Below, one piece after another: positions 1 to 6,783 of a stretch of 17,151 nucleotides of DNA. This DNA is from JALENY01 sp036310185 (GTDB lineage: Bacteria > Bacillota > Clostridia > Lachnospirales > Lachnospiraceae): assembly GCA_036310185.1 (NCBI GenBank), contig JAXJSH010000141.1:1-17151 (forward strand). Reading direction: 5' to 3'. The translations under genes were made by a program, and so were the position numbers. The notes under the pieces are model-generated. The model made no database searches, was not told the DNA's origin, and saw only the letters and a list, made by a program, of their open reading frames with translations. The stretch's first letter is position 1, and every line of letters begins with the position of its first letter.

Positions 1-100
1 TAAATCACTACCGCCCGGTTTCCGGGCGGGAAACTCAAAGATTACCGTTGCCAGAAAACGGAGCAATCCAGTGACAACTGGAGTGAGCAGTCTGGTGACA
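1..100. mobile_element. Probable end of an IS21-family insertion sequence (partial)
   Basis: No gene of the element lies in the window, so this rests on end structure. Read inward from position 100 on the minus strand, the DNA starts TGTCAC and carries two similar 16-bp repeats 24 bp apart; on the plus strand the element would end in ...TGACA, giving the TG...CA ends and repeated terminal motifs known for IS21-type elements. A GC-rich hairpin (arms 11-18 and 22-29, three-base T loop) lies inside this end, and TAA at 1-3 could be the stop of an istB-like gene, which cannot be tested. The sequence changes at once from GC-rich to AT-rich after 100, and the next gene lacks its N-terminus, as expected for an insertion junction. 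The family name is inferred; a remnant of another element type is possible. Confidence 0.5.
61..100. repeat. Pair of 16-bp direct repeats at the insertion-sequence end
   Basis: The segments 61-76 (GAGCAATCCAGTGACA) and 85-100 (GAGCAGTCTGGTGACA) match at 13 of 16 positions and lie in the same orientation with a 24-bp period. Repeated transposase-binding sites of this kind at the terminus fit IS21-family elements. The second copy ends exactly where the AT-rich sequence begins. Confidence 0.6.
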
Positions 101-104
101 ACTC

Positions 105-1622
105 ATGAAATCACCAACAGTATGTTACTTACTGATAACAATTTTATTTATAGTAAAAGGAACACTTATTGCTTATTTAAAAAAAGAATTGGAGGTTACT
201 CTTCAAGATCGATTTGTGAAATCTCTGCTAAATATCTCAATTCAAAAAAAGGATGATTATACAAGTGGAGGTATTTTAGATAGATATCAGAGATTATCTG
301 TAGTTGTTGAAACTATGTCTTCAGTATTTACATCGGTAGTTATAGAATGTATTTCTTTGATTGCCGGAATAATTATTTTAGCAAGTATTAATGTTGCTAT
401 GTTCGGTATGGTTTTAATTATAGTTGTTTCTTATGTAGTTTTGTTTATTGCTTCTAAGAAAAAGTTTTTTAAGCTGAGTAAAACTATCATGGATAAAGAG
501 TCTTTATTGATTACGCATATAAAGGAAACAATAGAGAATTTAATTTCATTAAAAAGCTTTGAAAACAGTAAGTATAAGAATAAAATAGAAAATGAGATTA
601 AGTTTGTAAAAAATCAAGAGTATATCTTGAATATAATATCCATAAATATGGAGGGAATATTAGATGCAATAGAAAGCCTTGTTATGCTGATAGTATTGAT
701 ATATGGAATTAAGTCGATCATCACGGGCAATATGTCTTTGGGTACATTACTTGCATTTGAAAGTTTTGTGGGTTTCTTTTTGTCTCCTGCGAAGAATTTG
801 CTTGGCATTTTTCCATCTCTACAAGAGACAATACTTACATTTCGTAGAATAGAAGACATATTTGTGTATGATGAACCTACGGGAATTTTAGCACACAATG
901 GTGCGATTATTGGAAAAGTATGCGTAGATAATTTAGATGTTGCTTACGGTTACGATAAACCTATATTAAAAAACATTTCTTTTAGTATCGAAGCCGGTGA
1001 TAAGGTTTTTTTGATGGGAGTCAGTGGTTGTGGAAAGTCAACATTAGCAAAAAGTCTTGCTGGAATAATGAAATATAAAAAAGGTAGAATTATATGGGAT
1101 AATAACATAAATTCAAACGATACGGATTTGGCAAAACAGGTTTTATATTTATCACAAGAAGCAGAAATATTTTCGGGTTCAATTAAAGACAACATTTTAA
1201 TGTGGGAAAAAGATTATGATCAAGAGTTATTTGATGAGGTCATTGAAACAGTGGGCATTAATCAAATAATGAATTCCCGAGGACTTGATTTAGGTAGTTA
1301 TTTATTGGAAAATGGCACTAATTTATCTGGTGGAGAAAAGCAAAGAATTGCGTTGGCTAGAGCCATTATGAAAGACTCTCCAGTATATATATTTGATGAA
1401 GCAACTTGTCATCTGGATTATGAAAGTGAAAAAGCCATAATGGATTATATCAGAAAGAAATTTATGAAGCATACATGCATAATTATATCGCATAATGCAA
1501 AGCTATTAAATGATAATGATAATGTTATATTTATTGATGGTGTTGGAAAGCTTCACACAGATACTCATTTACAGATGCTTAAAAACAATATAGAATATAG
1601 TCGGATGCTTAAAGACAGATAG
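105..1622 (+). CDS. ABC exporter (fused membrane and ATPase domains), 5'-truncated
   Basis: This is an ATP-driven exporter half-transporter of the peptide/bacteriocin/multidrug type, 505 residues as it stands. The membrane domain spans roughly residues 1-250, with hydrophobic helices near 5-25, 79-98, 100-117, 185-208 and 213-235. The ATPase domain follows: Walker A GVSGCGKST (305-313), Q-loop Q351, signature LSGGE (407-411), Walker B VYIFDE (427-432) and switch histidine H463. All nucleotide-binding motifs are intact. Exporters of this class have six helices; the first helix (and any N-terminal peptidase domain) is missing. An in-frame TGA at 96-98 and the absence of a Shine-Dalgarno site before the ATG at 105 show that the original start was lost, most likely through the insertion sequence ending at 100. 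The XRE regulator gene begins 13 bp downstream, suggesting a former operon. The substrate is unknown and the product is probably inactive. Confidence 0.8.
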   Translation: MKSPTVCYLLITILFIVKGTLIAYLKKELEVTLQDRFVKSLLNISIQKKDDYTSGGILDRYQRLSVVVETMSSVFTSVVIECISLIAGIIILASINVAMFGMVLIIVVSYVVLFIASKKKFFKLSKTIMDKESLLITHIKETIENLISLKSFENSKYKNKIENEIKFVKNQEYILNIISINMEGILDAIESLVMLIVLIYGIKSIITGNMSLGTLLAFESFVGFFLSPAKNLLGIFPSLQETILTFRRIEDIFVYDEPTGILAHNGAIIGKVCVDNLDVAYGYDKPILKNISFSIEAGDKVFLMGVSGCGKSTLAKSLAGIMKYKKGRIIWDNNINSNDTDLAKQVLYLSQEAEIFSGSIKDNILMWEKDYDQELFDEVIETVGINQIMNSRGLDLGSYLLENGTNLSGGEKQRIALARAIMKDSPVYIFDEATCHLDYESEKAIMDYIRKKFMKHTCIIISHNAKLLNDNDNVIFIDGVGKLHTDTHLQMLKNNIEYSRMLKDR

Positions 1623-1635
1623 AGGGACAACCATT

Positions 1636-2355
1636 ATGACTGTAGCAGAAATGATTAAGAAAACTAGATTAGATAATAACATGACTCAGGAAGAGTATGG
1701 ATATAAATTTGGTGTTACAAGACAGACCGTTTCTAGTTGGGAAAACGAAAAGAGTATGCCAGATTTGCAGATGCTTATAACAATATGTAATACATATAAA
1801 CTCTCTCTTGATTCGTTATTAAATGATGATTATGATTATGTAAATAAGATAGATATAACGCAGAAAATTGGACGAATTTTAAAAAGAATAGTATCTGTTC
1901 TGTGCATTATAGCATGCATATTCCTGATAATGTTCGTAGTTTGGAAGGTCAATGAAAAAAGGACAAATGCAGATTTTGCTTCTAGAGTTACGGAATTAGG
2001 TTTCGTATTAGAGGATGGTCGTTATATAATGCAAGATAAAGAAGTATTATATGAACTGCCTAATCAAAAACTGCCGTTTATGAGATTTGAATTTTATGTA
2101 CAGAATATTCGGGCAATATATAAAACGAAGGATTATAAATGTAAAATTATTTTAAATTATGATGATAAGAAGTATACTTTTAGTATAGACTACGGAATTG
2201 ATACAAGTATTTCAGGAATTATTACAGATGATGGTGCTATAGAGTATAAGCGATTATCTAAAAATGATTCAAATCTGTTAGACGAATGTGAAGATGATAT
2301 AGTAAATATCTTACATAAGATGATAAGTCTCTATAATGTTGCGTATGATTTGTAA
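1636..2355 (+). CDS. XRE-family helix-turn-helix regulator with one membrane segment
   Basis: The 239-residue protein has an N-terminal Cro/C1-type DNA-binding domain (about residues 4-60; recognition-helix region VTRQTVSSWENEKSMPD), a single hydrophobic segment at about 83-103, and a C-terminal domain of about 130 residues that should lie outside the cell and that I do not recognise. Membrane-anchored XRE proteins often sit beside ABC transporters for antimicrobial peptides in Firmicutes; here it follows the exporter by 13 bp. The GAGGG at 1621-1625 overlaps the exporter stop codon and is a plausible ribosome binding site, so the two were probably co-transcribed. The gene is complete and, like the exporter, far more AT-rich than the core genes that follow, which suggests acquisition by transfer. 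A role sensing a peptide or cell-envelope state is inferred only from the architecture. Confidence 0.75.
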   Translation: MTVAEMIKKTRLDNNMTQEEYGYKFGVTRQTVSSWENEKSMPDLQMLITICNTYKLSLDSLLNDDYDYVNKIDITQKIGRILKRIVSVLCIIACIFLIMFVVWKVNEKRTNADFASRVTELGFVLEDGRYIMQDKEVLYELPNQKLPFMRFEFYVQNIRAIYKTKDYKCKIILNYDDKKYTFSIDYGIDTSISGIITDDGAIEYKRLSKNDSNLLDECEDDIVNILHKMISLYNVAYDL

Positions 2356-2447
2356 AAAGATTTTTGCCAATAGAATTTAGGTTAGATAGGGCGTGAAATG
2401 TTCTGAAAGTCAATGTTTTTGCTTTCGGAGGGGAAGGTAAATTAAAT

Positions 2448-2609
2448 GTGTCTTTGGAAAACAACATCAACAGCGTTGCAGGTGTATACGCGCTTCTGAA
2501 AGGCAGTTTCAAGGATATTTTTCAGGAACTCATGAAGGCTGAACTGGATGAATATAGCAGAAACCGCTTCAAATCCAAAATATGGGATCTGAAGCGGTTT
2601 CTGTCATAA
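2448..2609 (+). pseudogene. IS256/Mutator-type transposase, 5' stub only
   Basis: A GTG start at 2448, preceded by the strong site GGAGGGGAAGG, opens a 53-codon frame ending with TAA at 2607-2609. The first ~36 residues include GVYALLKGSFKDIFQ and LMKAELDE, resembling the N-terminus of IS256-family (Mutator) transposases, where this helix precedes the catalytic domain. The resemblance stops at about 2556, exactly where a long hairpin starts; the last 17 codons translate that hairpin. The catalytic DDE domain (about 350 further residues) is absent, so this is a dead fragment. The stretch 2356-2447 holds no gene; it should contain the left end of the element, but I could not identify an inverted repeat. 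The family assignment is by memory of the motif, not by search. Confidence 0.5.
2558..2603 (-). terminator. Long hairpin, likely transcription terminator of the 2612-3295 gene
   Basis: Arms 2558-2571 and 2590-2603 pair perfectly over 14 bp (CAGAAACCGCTTCA and its complement), and after one mismatch the stem continues for 4 bp (2573-2576 with 2585-2588), leaving an 8-base loop. It begins 9 bp beyond the stop codon of the minus-strand gene, where a terminator is expected. The following minus-strand sequence (CTATATT) is only weakly T-rich, so termination may be partial, or the hairpin may protect the mRNA 3' end. Confidence 0.5.
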
Positions 2610-2611
2610 TA

Positions 2612-3295
2612 TTATTCAGTTTTTTCAACAGCAGATTCTGTCTCTGGATTTTCTGCATTTTCAGATTCCTCTGGCGCAGCCGTTGCTTCAACATTGACCG
2701 GCTCAGCTTTTTCTTCAGTTTCAGCCGAATCAGTTTTTTCTGGCTCAGATACAACAGGTTTTGCTTCAGCCGTTTCCTCTGTCTTCAGCTCCTCCGTCAC
2801 CGGTGCCGCTTTCGTCTCCACCGGCTTATCCGCCTTTTCATTTTCAATAACAGACTCAATTTCCTCTTTATTCATCTTTTCCGGCACATATTCCGGTTCC
2901 ACGATCGGTCTGCGTTCACCGCTGTAACCTTTTCGGTTTTTCCACTCACCGCGGCGCTTGGCAGCCTTTTCAAGAGCCCGTTCCTCAATACGTTTGTTGC
3001 GTTGATTCGTTCTGATCGTTACAATAACATATTTAATCAGTCGTACAATGATCAGAATGATCAGAGTAATAATACTCAGACACAGCAGAGCATGTCTCTT
3101 GGTCACGAATCCAATCGCTCCAAAGACCAGTACTGCTAAAACAAAAAAAGTACGGACTGTATTTGCAACTTTATTTGAGAAAAATAAAACAAAGAAAAAG
3201 ACCACAGCTGCAATACATGCCATAATAAGGTGATTTGTGAAAAGGGTTTTCACATATTCCGGCATGGATTTTAATAGATCAAAAATTTCCTGCAT
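2612..3295 (-). CDS. Membrane protein with acidic, disordered C-terminal tail; function unknown
   Basis: The 227-residue protein has three predicted membrane helices (about residues 22-40, 46-64 and 69-93), then a strongly basic cytosolic stretch (about 95-130, rich in Arg and Lys), then some 95 residues dominated by Glu, Ala, Pro, Thr and Val with no hydrophobic core, presumably disordered. A clean AGGAGGT lies 8 bases before the ATG on the minus strand. The gene is divergent from glnS and is followed by the hairpin at 2558-2603. I recognise no enzymatic motif or named family. The layout (compact membrane anchor, basic linker, long acidic tail) would suit a scaffold or an envelope/division accessory factor, but that is speculation. 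Confidence 0.75.
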   Translation of the reverse strand: MQEIFDLLKSMPEYVKTLFTNHLIMACIAAVVFFFVLFFSNKVANTVRTFFVLAVLVFGAIGFVTKRHALLCLSIITLIILIIVRLIKYVIVTIRTNQRNKRIEERALEKAAKRRGEWKNRKGYSGERRPIVEPEYVPEKMNKEEIESVIENEKADKPVETKAAPVTEELKTEETAEAKPVVSEPEKTDSAETEEKAEPVNVEATAAPEESENAENPETESAVEKTE

Positions 3296-3337
3296 GATAA
3301 ATACCTCCTATTCAGTCATATCCTACCATAAAACCCT

Positions 3338-3365
3338 TTGAAAATCCAGAAAAATATGATATTAT
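3338..3365 (+). promoter_or_regulatory. Candidate sigma-A promoter for glnS
   Basis: A -35 box TTGAAA (3338-3343) and a -10 box TATTAT (3360-3365) are separated by 16 bp. The start would lie near 3372, giving a leader of only about 40 bases, too short for a T-box. The shared 114-bp gap must also hold the promoter of the divergent membrane-protein gene. Confidence 0.5.
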
Positions 3366-3409
3366 AGGTTTCAGGCTATGCCTTTTTATCTATTATGAGG
3401 AGGAATACC

Positions 3410-5080
3410 ATGGACAACACAGAAATGGTTTCAAAAAATTTTATTGAACAGATTATTGATAAAGACTTAGAGGAAGGCAAATATGAGACAATCTGCACCC
3501 GTTTCCCGCCGGAACCGAACGGATATCTCCATATTGGTCATGCAAAATCCATTCTTTTGAATTATGGATTATCACAGGAATATAACGGAACATTCCATCT
3601 TCGTTTTGACGATACAAATCCGACAAAAGAAAAGACCGAGTTCGTAGAGTCCATCAAGGCTGACGTTGAGTGGCTGGGAGCGGACTGGAAAGAGCACCTT
3701 TATTTTGCTTCTGATTACTTTGATCAGATGTATGAAGGTGCAGTCAAGCTGATCAAAAAAGGAAAAGCATACGTCTGCGATCTGACGGCAGAAGAGATTC
3801 GTGAATACCGCGGAACACTGACTGAACCGGGAAAAGAGAGTCCATACCGGAACAGAAGCATTGAAGAGAATCTGGATTTATTCGAGCGTATGAAAAACGG
3901 CGAGTTCCCGGATGGCTCCAAAGTACTTCGCGCAAAGATCGATATGGCATCCCCGAACATCAACATGCGTGACCCGGTCATCTATCGTGTGGCGCGTATC
4001 CATCATCACAACACAGGGGATAAATGGTGCATTTACCCGATGTATGACTATGCCCATCCGGTTGAAGATGCCATCGAGGGAATTACACACTCCATCTGTA
4101 CGCTGGAGTTTGAAGATCACCGCCCGCTGTACGATTGGGTTGTTCGCGAGCTGGAATATGAATATCCGCCGAAGCAGATCGAGTTTGCAAAACTGTACCT
4201 GACTAACGTAATTACAGGCAAAAGATATATCAAAAAACTGGTAGAAGAAGGCATCGTAGACGGATGGGATGACCCGCGTCTTGTTTCCATCGCAGCACTT
4301 CGCCGCCGTGGTTTCACACCGGAATCCATACAGATGTTTGTAAAACTCTGCGGTGTGTCAAAAGCGAACAGCTCCGTTGACTATGCGATGCTGGAGTACT
4401 GCATCCGCGAGGACCTGAAAATGAAACGTCCGCGTATGATGGCAGTTCTTGACCCGATCAAACTGGTGATTGACAACTATCCGGAAGATCAGACCGAAAT
4501 GCTGGATGTGGCAAACAACCTTGAAAATGAAGAACTGGGTTATCGTAAGGTTCCGTTCAGCCGCGAACTTTATATTGAACGGGATGATTTTATGGAAGAA
4601 CCGCCGAAAAAATACTTCCGTCTGTTCCCGGGCAACGAAGTGCGCCTGATGCATGCATACTTTGTAAAATGCACCGGTTTCGAAAAAGACGAAAATGGCA
4701 ATGTGACCGTCGTTCACTGTACGTATGACCCGGAAACAAAAGCAGGCAGCGGCTTCACTGGACGTAAAGTAAAAGGAACCATCCACTGGGTACCGGCAAA
4801 AGAGGCAGTGGAAGCAGAAGTAAGACTGTATGAGAACCTTGTGGATGAATCCAAAGGTGTTTACAACGAAGACGGCAGCCTGAACCTGAATCCGAATTCA
4901 AGAACCATCGTAAAAACTATGCTGGAACCGAGTTTCGATGATGCAAAAGCCTATGACAGCTACCAGTTTGTAAGAAACGGATTCTACTGTGTAGATGCAA
5001 AAGACTCCAAACCGGATGCACTGGTATTTAACCGTATCGTGTCTCTGAAGAGTTCCTTCAAACTGCCGAAACCGGAGTAA
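3410..5080 (+). CDS. glnS: Glutaminyl-tRNA synthetase
   Basis: Attaches glutamine to tRNA-Gln in the cytoplasm, using ATP. The protein is 556 residues, close to the 554 of E. coli GlnRS. The class I signature PNGYLHIGHAKS is at about 37-48 (HIGH at 41-44). GlnRS/GluRS-type catalytic motifs follow, including GWDDPR (285-290), and the C-terminal half matches the anticodon-binding beta-barrels. The KMSKS-type loop reads ITGKR (268-272) where E. coli GlnRS has VMSKR, so the serine is glycine. GlnRS rather than GluRS is favoured by the acceptor-domain stretch LRRRGFTPESI and the beta-barrel C-terminus. I chose ATG 3410 because GGAGG at 3399-3403 lies 6 bases before it; an upstream in-frame ATG (3395) would put that site inside the gene. 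It is followed by a 100-bp gap and a co-oriented MocR gene. Having GlnRS implies direct charging of tRNA-Gln. Confidence 0.95.
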   Translation: MDNTEMVSKNFIEQIIDKDLEEGKYETICTRFPPEPNGYLHIGHAKSILLNYGLSQEYNGTFHLRFDDTNPTKEKTEFVESIKADVEWLGADWKEHLYFASDYFDQMYEGAVKLIKKGKAYVCDLTAEEIREYRGTLTEPGKESPYRNRSIEENLDLFERMKNGEFPDGSKVLRAKIDMASPNINMRDPVIYRVARIHHHNTGDKWCIYPMYDYAHPVEDAIEGITHSICTLEFEDHRPLYDWVVRELEYEYPPKQIEFAKLYLTNVITGKRYIKKLVEEGIVDGWDDPRLVSIAALRRRGFTPESIQMFVKLCGVSKANSSVDYAMLEYCIREDLKMKRPRMMAVLDPIKLVIDNYPEDQTEMLDVANNLENEELGYRKVPFSRELYIERDDFMEEPPKKYFRLFPGNEVRLMHAYFVKCTGFEKDENGNVTVVHCTYDPETKAGSGFTGRKVKGTIHWVPAKEAVEAEVRLYENLVDESKGVYNEDGSLNLNPNSRTIVKTMLEPSFDDAKAYDSYQFVRNGFYCVDAKDSKPDALVFNRIVSLKSSFKLPKPE

Positions 5081-5113
5081 ATCAGAAAAAAGTGATACAG
5101 GAACCGACAAAAT

Positions 5114-5140
5114 AAACAGATGAGAAGCATTTGTCTGTTT
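5114..5140 (+). promoter_or_regulatory. Inverted repeat between glnS and the MocR gene
   Basis: AAACAGA (5114-5120) and TCTGTTT (5134-5140) form a perfect 7-bp inverted repeat with a 13-bp spacer. It lies 41 bp before the MocR start and 33 bp after the glnS stop. No T-run follows, so it is a poor terminator; an autoregulatory operator for the GntR-type regulator is the better guess. Confidence 0.3.
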
Positions 5141-5180
5141 GGCGGCAGTCGGCGCAATATGTATCAGATCAAGAAAAAAT

Positions 5181-6641
5181 ATGAATGAATTGACCATAGT
5201 TTTAGATACGGAGAGCAGAAAGCCTCTCTATGAACAAATCTATGAATATTTAAAAAGGGAGATGCAGGAAGGGTCGATCCGGCCCGGGGAGCGTCTCCCT
5301 TCCGCGCGTTCTCTGGCCCGTTTTCTGCAGGTGAGCAGAAGTACGGTGGATCTGGCCTATGCGCAGCTTGTGGCAGAGGGCTATCTGGAAAGCATTCCAT
5401 GTAAGGGATATTATGCGGCGGATGCCCAGCTTCTGTATAAAATAGAATCAAAACGGGATGCAAACAAAACGCTGCCGGAATCAACCCCTTTGAATCGTCG
5501 GGATGCGGTGAAAAAAGTATCTGAAAAAAAGTCGTACCAATACGATTTTTCCGTAAACGGTATCGATCCGGAAGGCTCTCCGGCAAATCTCTGGCGAAAA
5601 ATATCAAAACGAATTCTTCTCGATGACACCGGACAACTTTTCCGTCAGGGTGATCCAAACGGAGAGGAAAGCCTGCGTGCAGCCATTGCCGGATACCTTT
5701 ATCAGGCCAGAGGCGTCCATTGCAAAAAAGAACAGATTGTAGTCGGTGCCGGAAACGATTATCTGCTCATGCTGATCAGCAACCTGGTCGGCAGGGACAG
5801 CATTATCGGGATCGAAAATCCTACTTATAAAAGTGCCTATGATACTTTTCGAAATCTGGGTCACAAAATGGTAGATATTGATATGAACCGGGATGGTATG
5901 AGTGTAGAGTCACTGGAAGCTTCCGGAGCTCAGATTGCCTACGTGATGCCCTCCCATCAGTTTCCTACGGGGATCGTTATGCCCATTCGGCGCCGCATCC
6001 AGCTCTTGAAATGGGCAGATGAAAAAGAAGATCGTTATATCATTGAAGATGATTATGACAGTGAATTTCGATACAAAGGAAAACCGATTCCGGCACTTCG
6101 GGGCATCGATCAGACCGACAAGGTAATTTATATAGGAACTTTTTCAAAATCCATATCACCGGCAACCCGAATCAGTTATATGGTATTACCGGAAAAACTG
6201 ATGGAGAAAGCCAAAAAGATGGGACATTTCTATTCCCAGACCGTGTCAAAAGTGGATCAGAAAATCATAGAAGTACTTTTGACCGAAGGGTATTTTGAAC
6301 GGCACCTGAATCGAATGCGCGCCTTATATAAAAGTAAGCAGGAAGTTTTATTAAATTCTTTTCGGGAAATGGAAGATATTTTTACCATTTCCGGTGAGGA
6401 TGCGGGGCTTCATATTGTACTGACCTTTTCGGAAGGGTATGAGGAAAAAGATTTGATTGAGACTGCAAAAAAATGGGGAATCCGTATATATGGGGAATCC
6501 GAATACCGGACCGCTGCAGTATGTACGGAAAGTATGAAAAAACCGGCCAGAATTCTGCTGGGATTTGCCACCATGTCGATAGAAGAAATACGGGAAGCAT
6601 CATCTGTTTTGAAGAAAAATGTTTTCCGGAAAATAAACTGA
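5181..6641 (+). CDS. MocR-type regulator (GntR winged helix fused to aminotransferase-like domain)
   Basis: This 486-residue transcription factor carries a GntR-type winged helix at about residues 10-80 (PLYEQIYEYLKREM, then RLPSARSLARFLQVSRSTV), a linker, and a fold-type I aminotransferase-like domain from about 130 to the end. The likely PLP-binding lysine is K323 in GTFSKSISPATR, and IEDDYDSEFRY (about 288-298) is the usual conserved block. Known relatives such as PdxR and GabR bind pyridoxal phosphate and control vitamin B6 or amino-acid genes. No pdxST or amino-acid gene lies beside it here, so its target is unknown. I chose ATG 5181 rather than the upstream TTG at 5139 because family similarity begins there; the ribosome site is weak (AAGAAAAA). 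A dyad at 5114-5140 could be its operator. Confidence 0.88.
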   Translation: MNELTIVLDTESRKPLYEQIYEYLKREMQEGSIRPGERLPSARSLARFLQVSRSTVDLAYAQLVAEGYLESIPCKGYYAADAQLLYKIESKRDANKTLPESTPLNRRDAVKKVSEKKSYQYDFSVNGIDPEGSPANLWRKISKRILLDDTGQLFRQGDPNGEESLRAAIAGYLYQARGVHCKKEQIVVGAGNDYLLMLISNLVGRDSIIGIENPTYKSAYDTFRNLGHKMVDIDMNRDGMSVESLEASGAQIAYVMPSHQFPTGIVMPIRRRIQLLKWADEKEDRYIIEDDYDSEFRYKGKPIPALRGIDQTDKVIYIGTFSKSISPATRISYMVLPEKLMEKAKKMGHFYSQTVSKVDQKIIEVLLTEGYFERHLNRMRALYKSKQEVLLNSFREMEDIFTISGEDAGLHIVLTFSEGYEEKDLIETAKKWGIRIYGESEYRTAAVCTESMKKPARILLGFATMSIEEIREASSVLKKNVFRKIN

Positions 6642-6645
6642 AAGA

Positions 6646-6679
6646 AGGTGAGGGGATGACCTTTTGGCACCCCTCATCT
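6646..6679 (+). terminator. Hairpin downstream of the MocR gene
   Basis: AGGTGAGGGG (6646-6655) pairs with CCCCTCATCT (6670-6679) over 10 bp, one of them G-U in RNA, with a 14-base loop. It starts 5 bases after the stop codon. The bases that follow (GTCATTTATT) are only moderately T-rich, so it is an imperfect intrinsic terminator. Confidence 0.45.
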
Positions 6680-6703
6680 GTCATTTATTCTATGCGATAA
6701 AGG

Positions 6704-6732
6704 TTGCCACAAACCGGAAGATAAGGTATATT
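6704..6732 (+). promoter_or_regulatory. Promoter for the HAD phosphatase gene
   Basis: TTGCCA (6704-6709) and TATATT (6727-6732) are separated by exactly 17 bp, a good sigma-A arrangement, 25 bp beyond the MocR terminator-like hairpin. Transcription would start near 6739, about 45 bases before the ATG at 6784. Confidence 0.55.
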
Positions 6733-6783
6733 ATTATTGGAAAAAAGTACTTATACGATGAGAAAAGAAGAGAGGCGTTTGAG

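Noticed and set aside
2582..3139. Long plus-strand frame rich in Phe, Arg and Cys opposite the membrane-protein gene
   Set aside because: It is the antisense of a Glu/Ala/Lys-rich gene with its own strong ribosome site; the composition is that of a shadow frame.
3296..3409. Possible T-box riboswitch before glnS
   Set aside because: The whole gap is 114 bp and the likely promoter leaves a leader of about 40 bases; no specifier stem, antiterminator or terminator is visible.
4358..4786. 142-codon minus-strand frame inside glnS
   Set aside because: Fully antisense to conserved GlnRS sequence and Phe/His-rich, as expected for a shadow.
5139..5180. Upstream TTG start for the MocR gene
   Set aside because: It adds 14 residues not expected in the family, starts within the dyad, and has no ribosome site; ATG 5181 is better.
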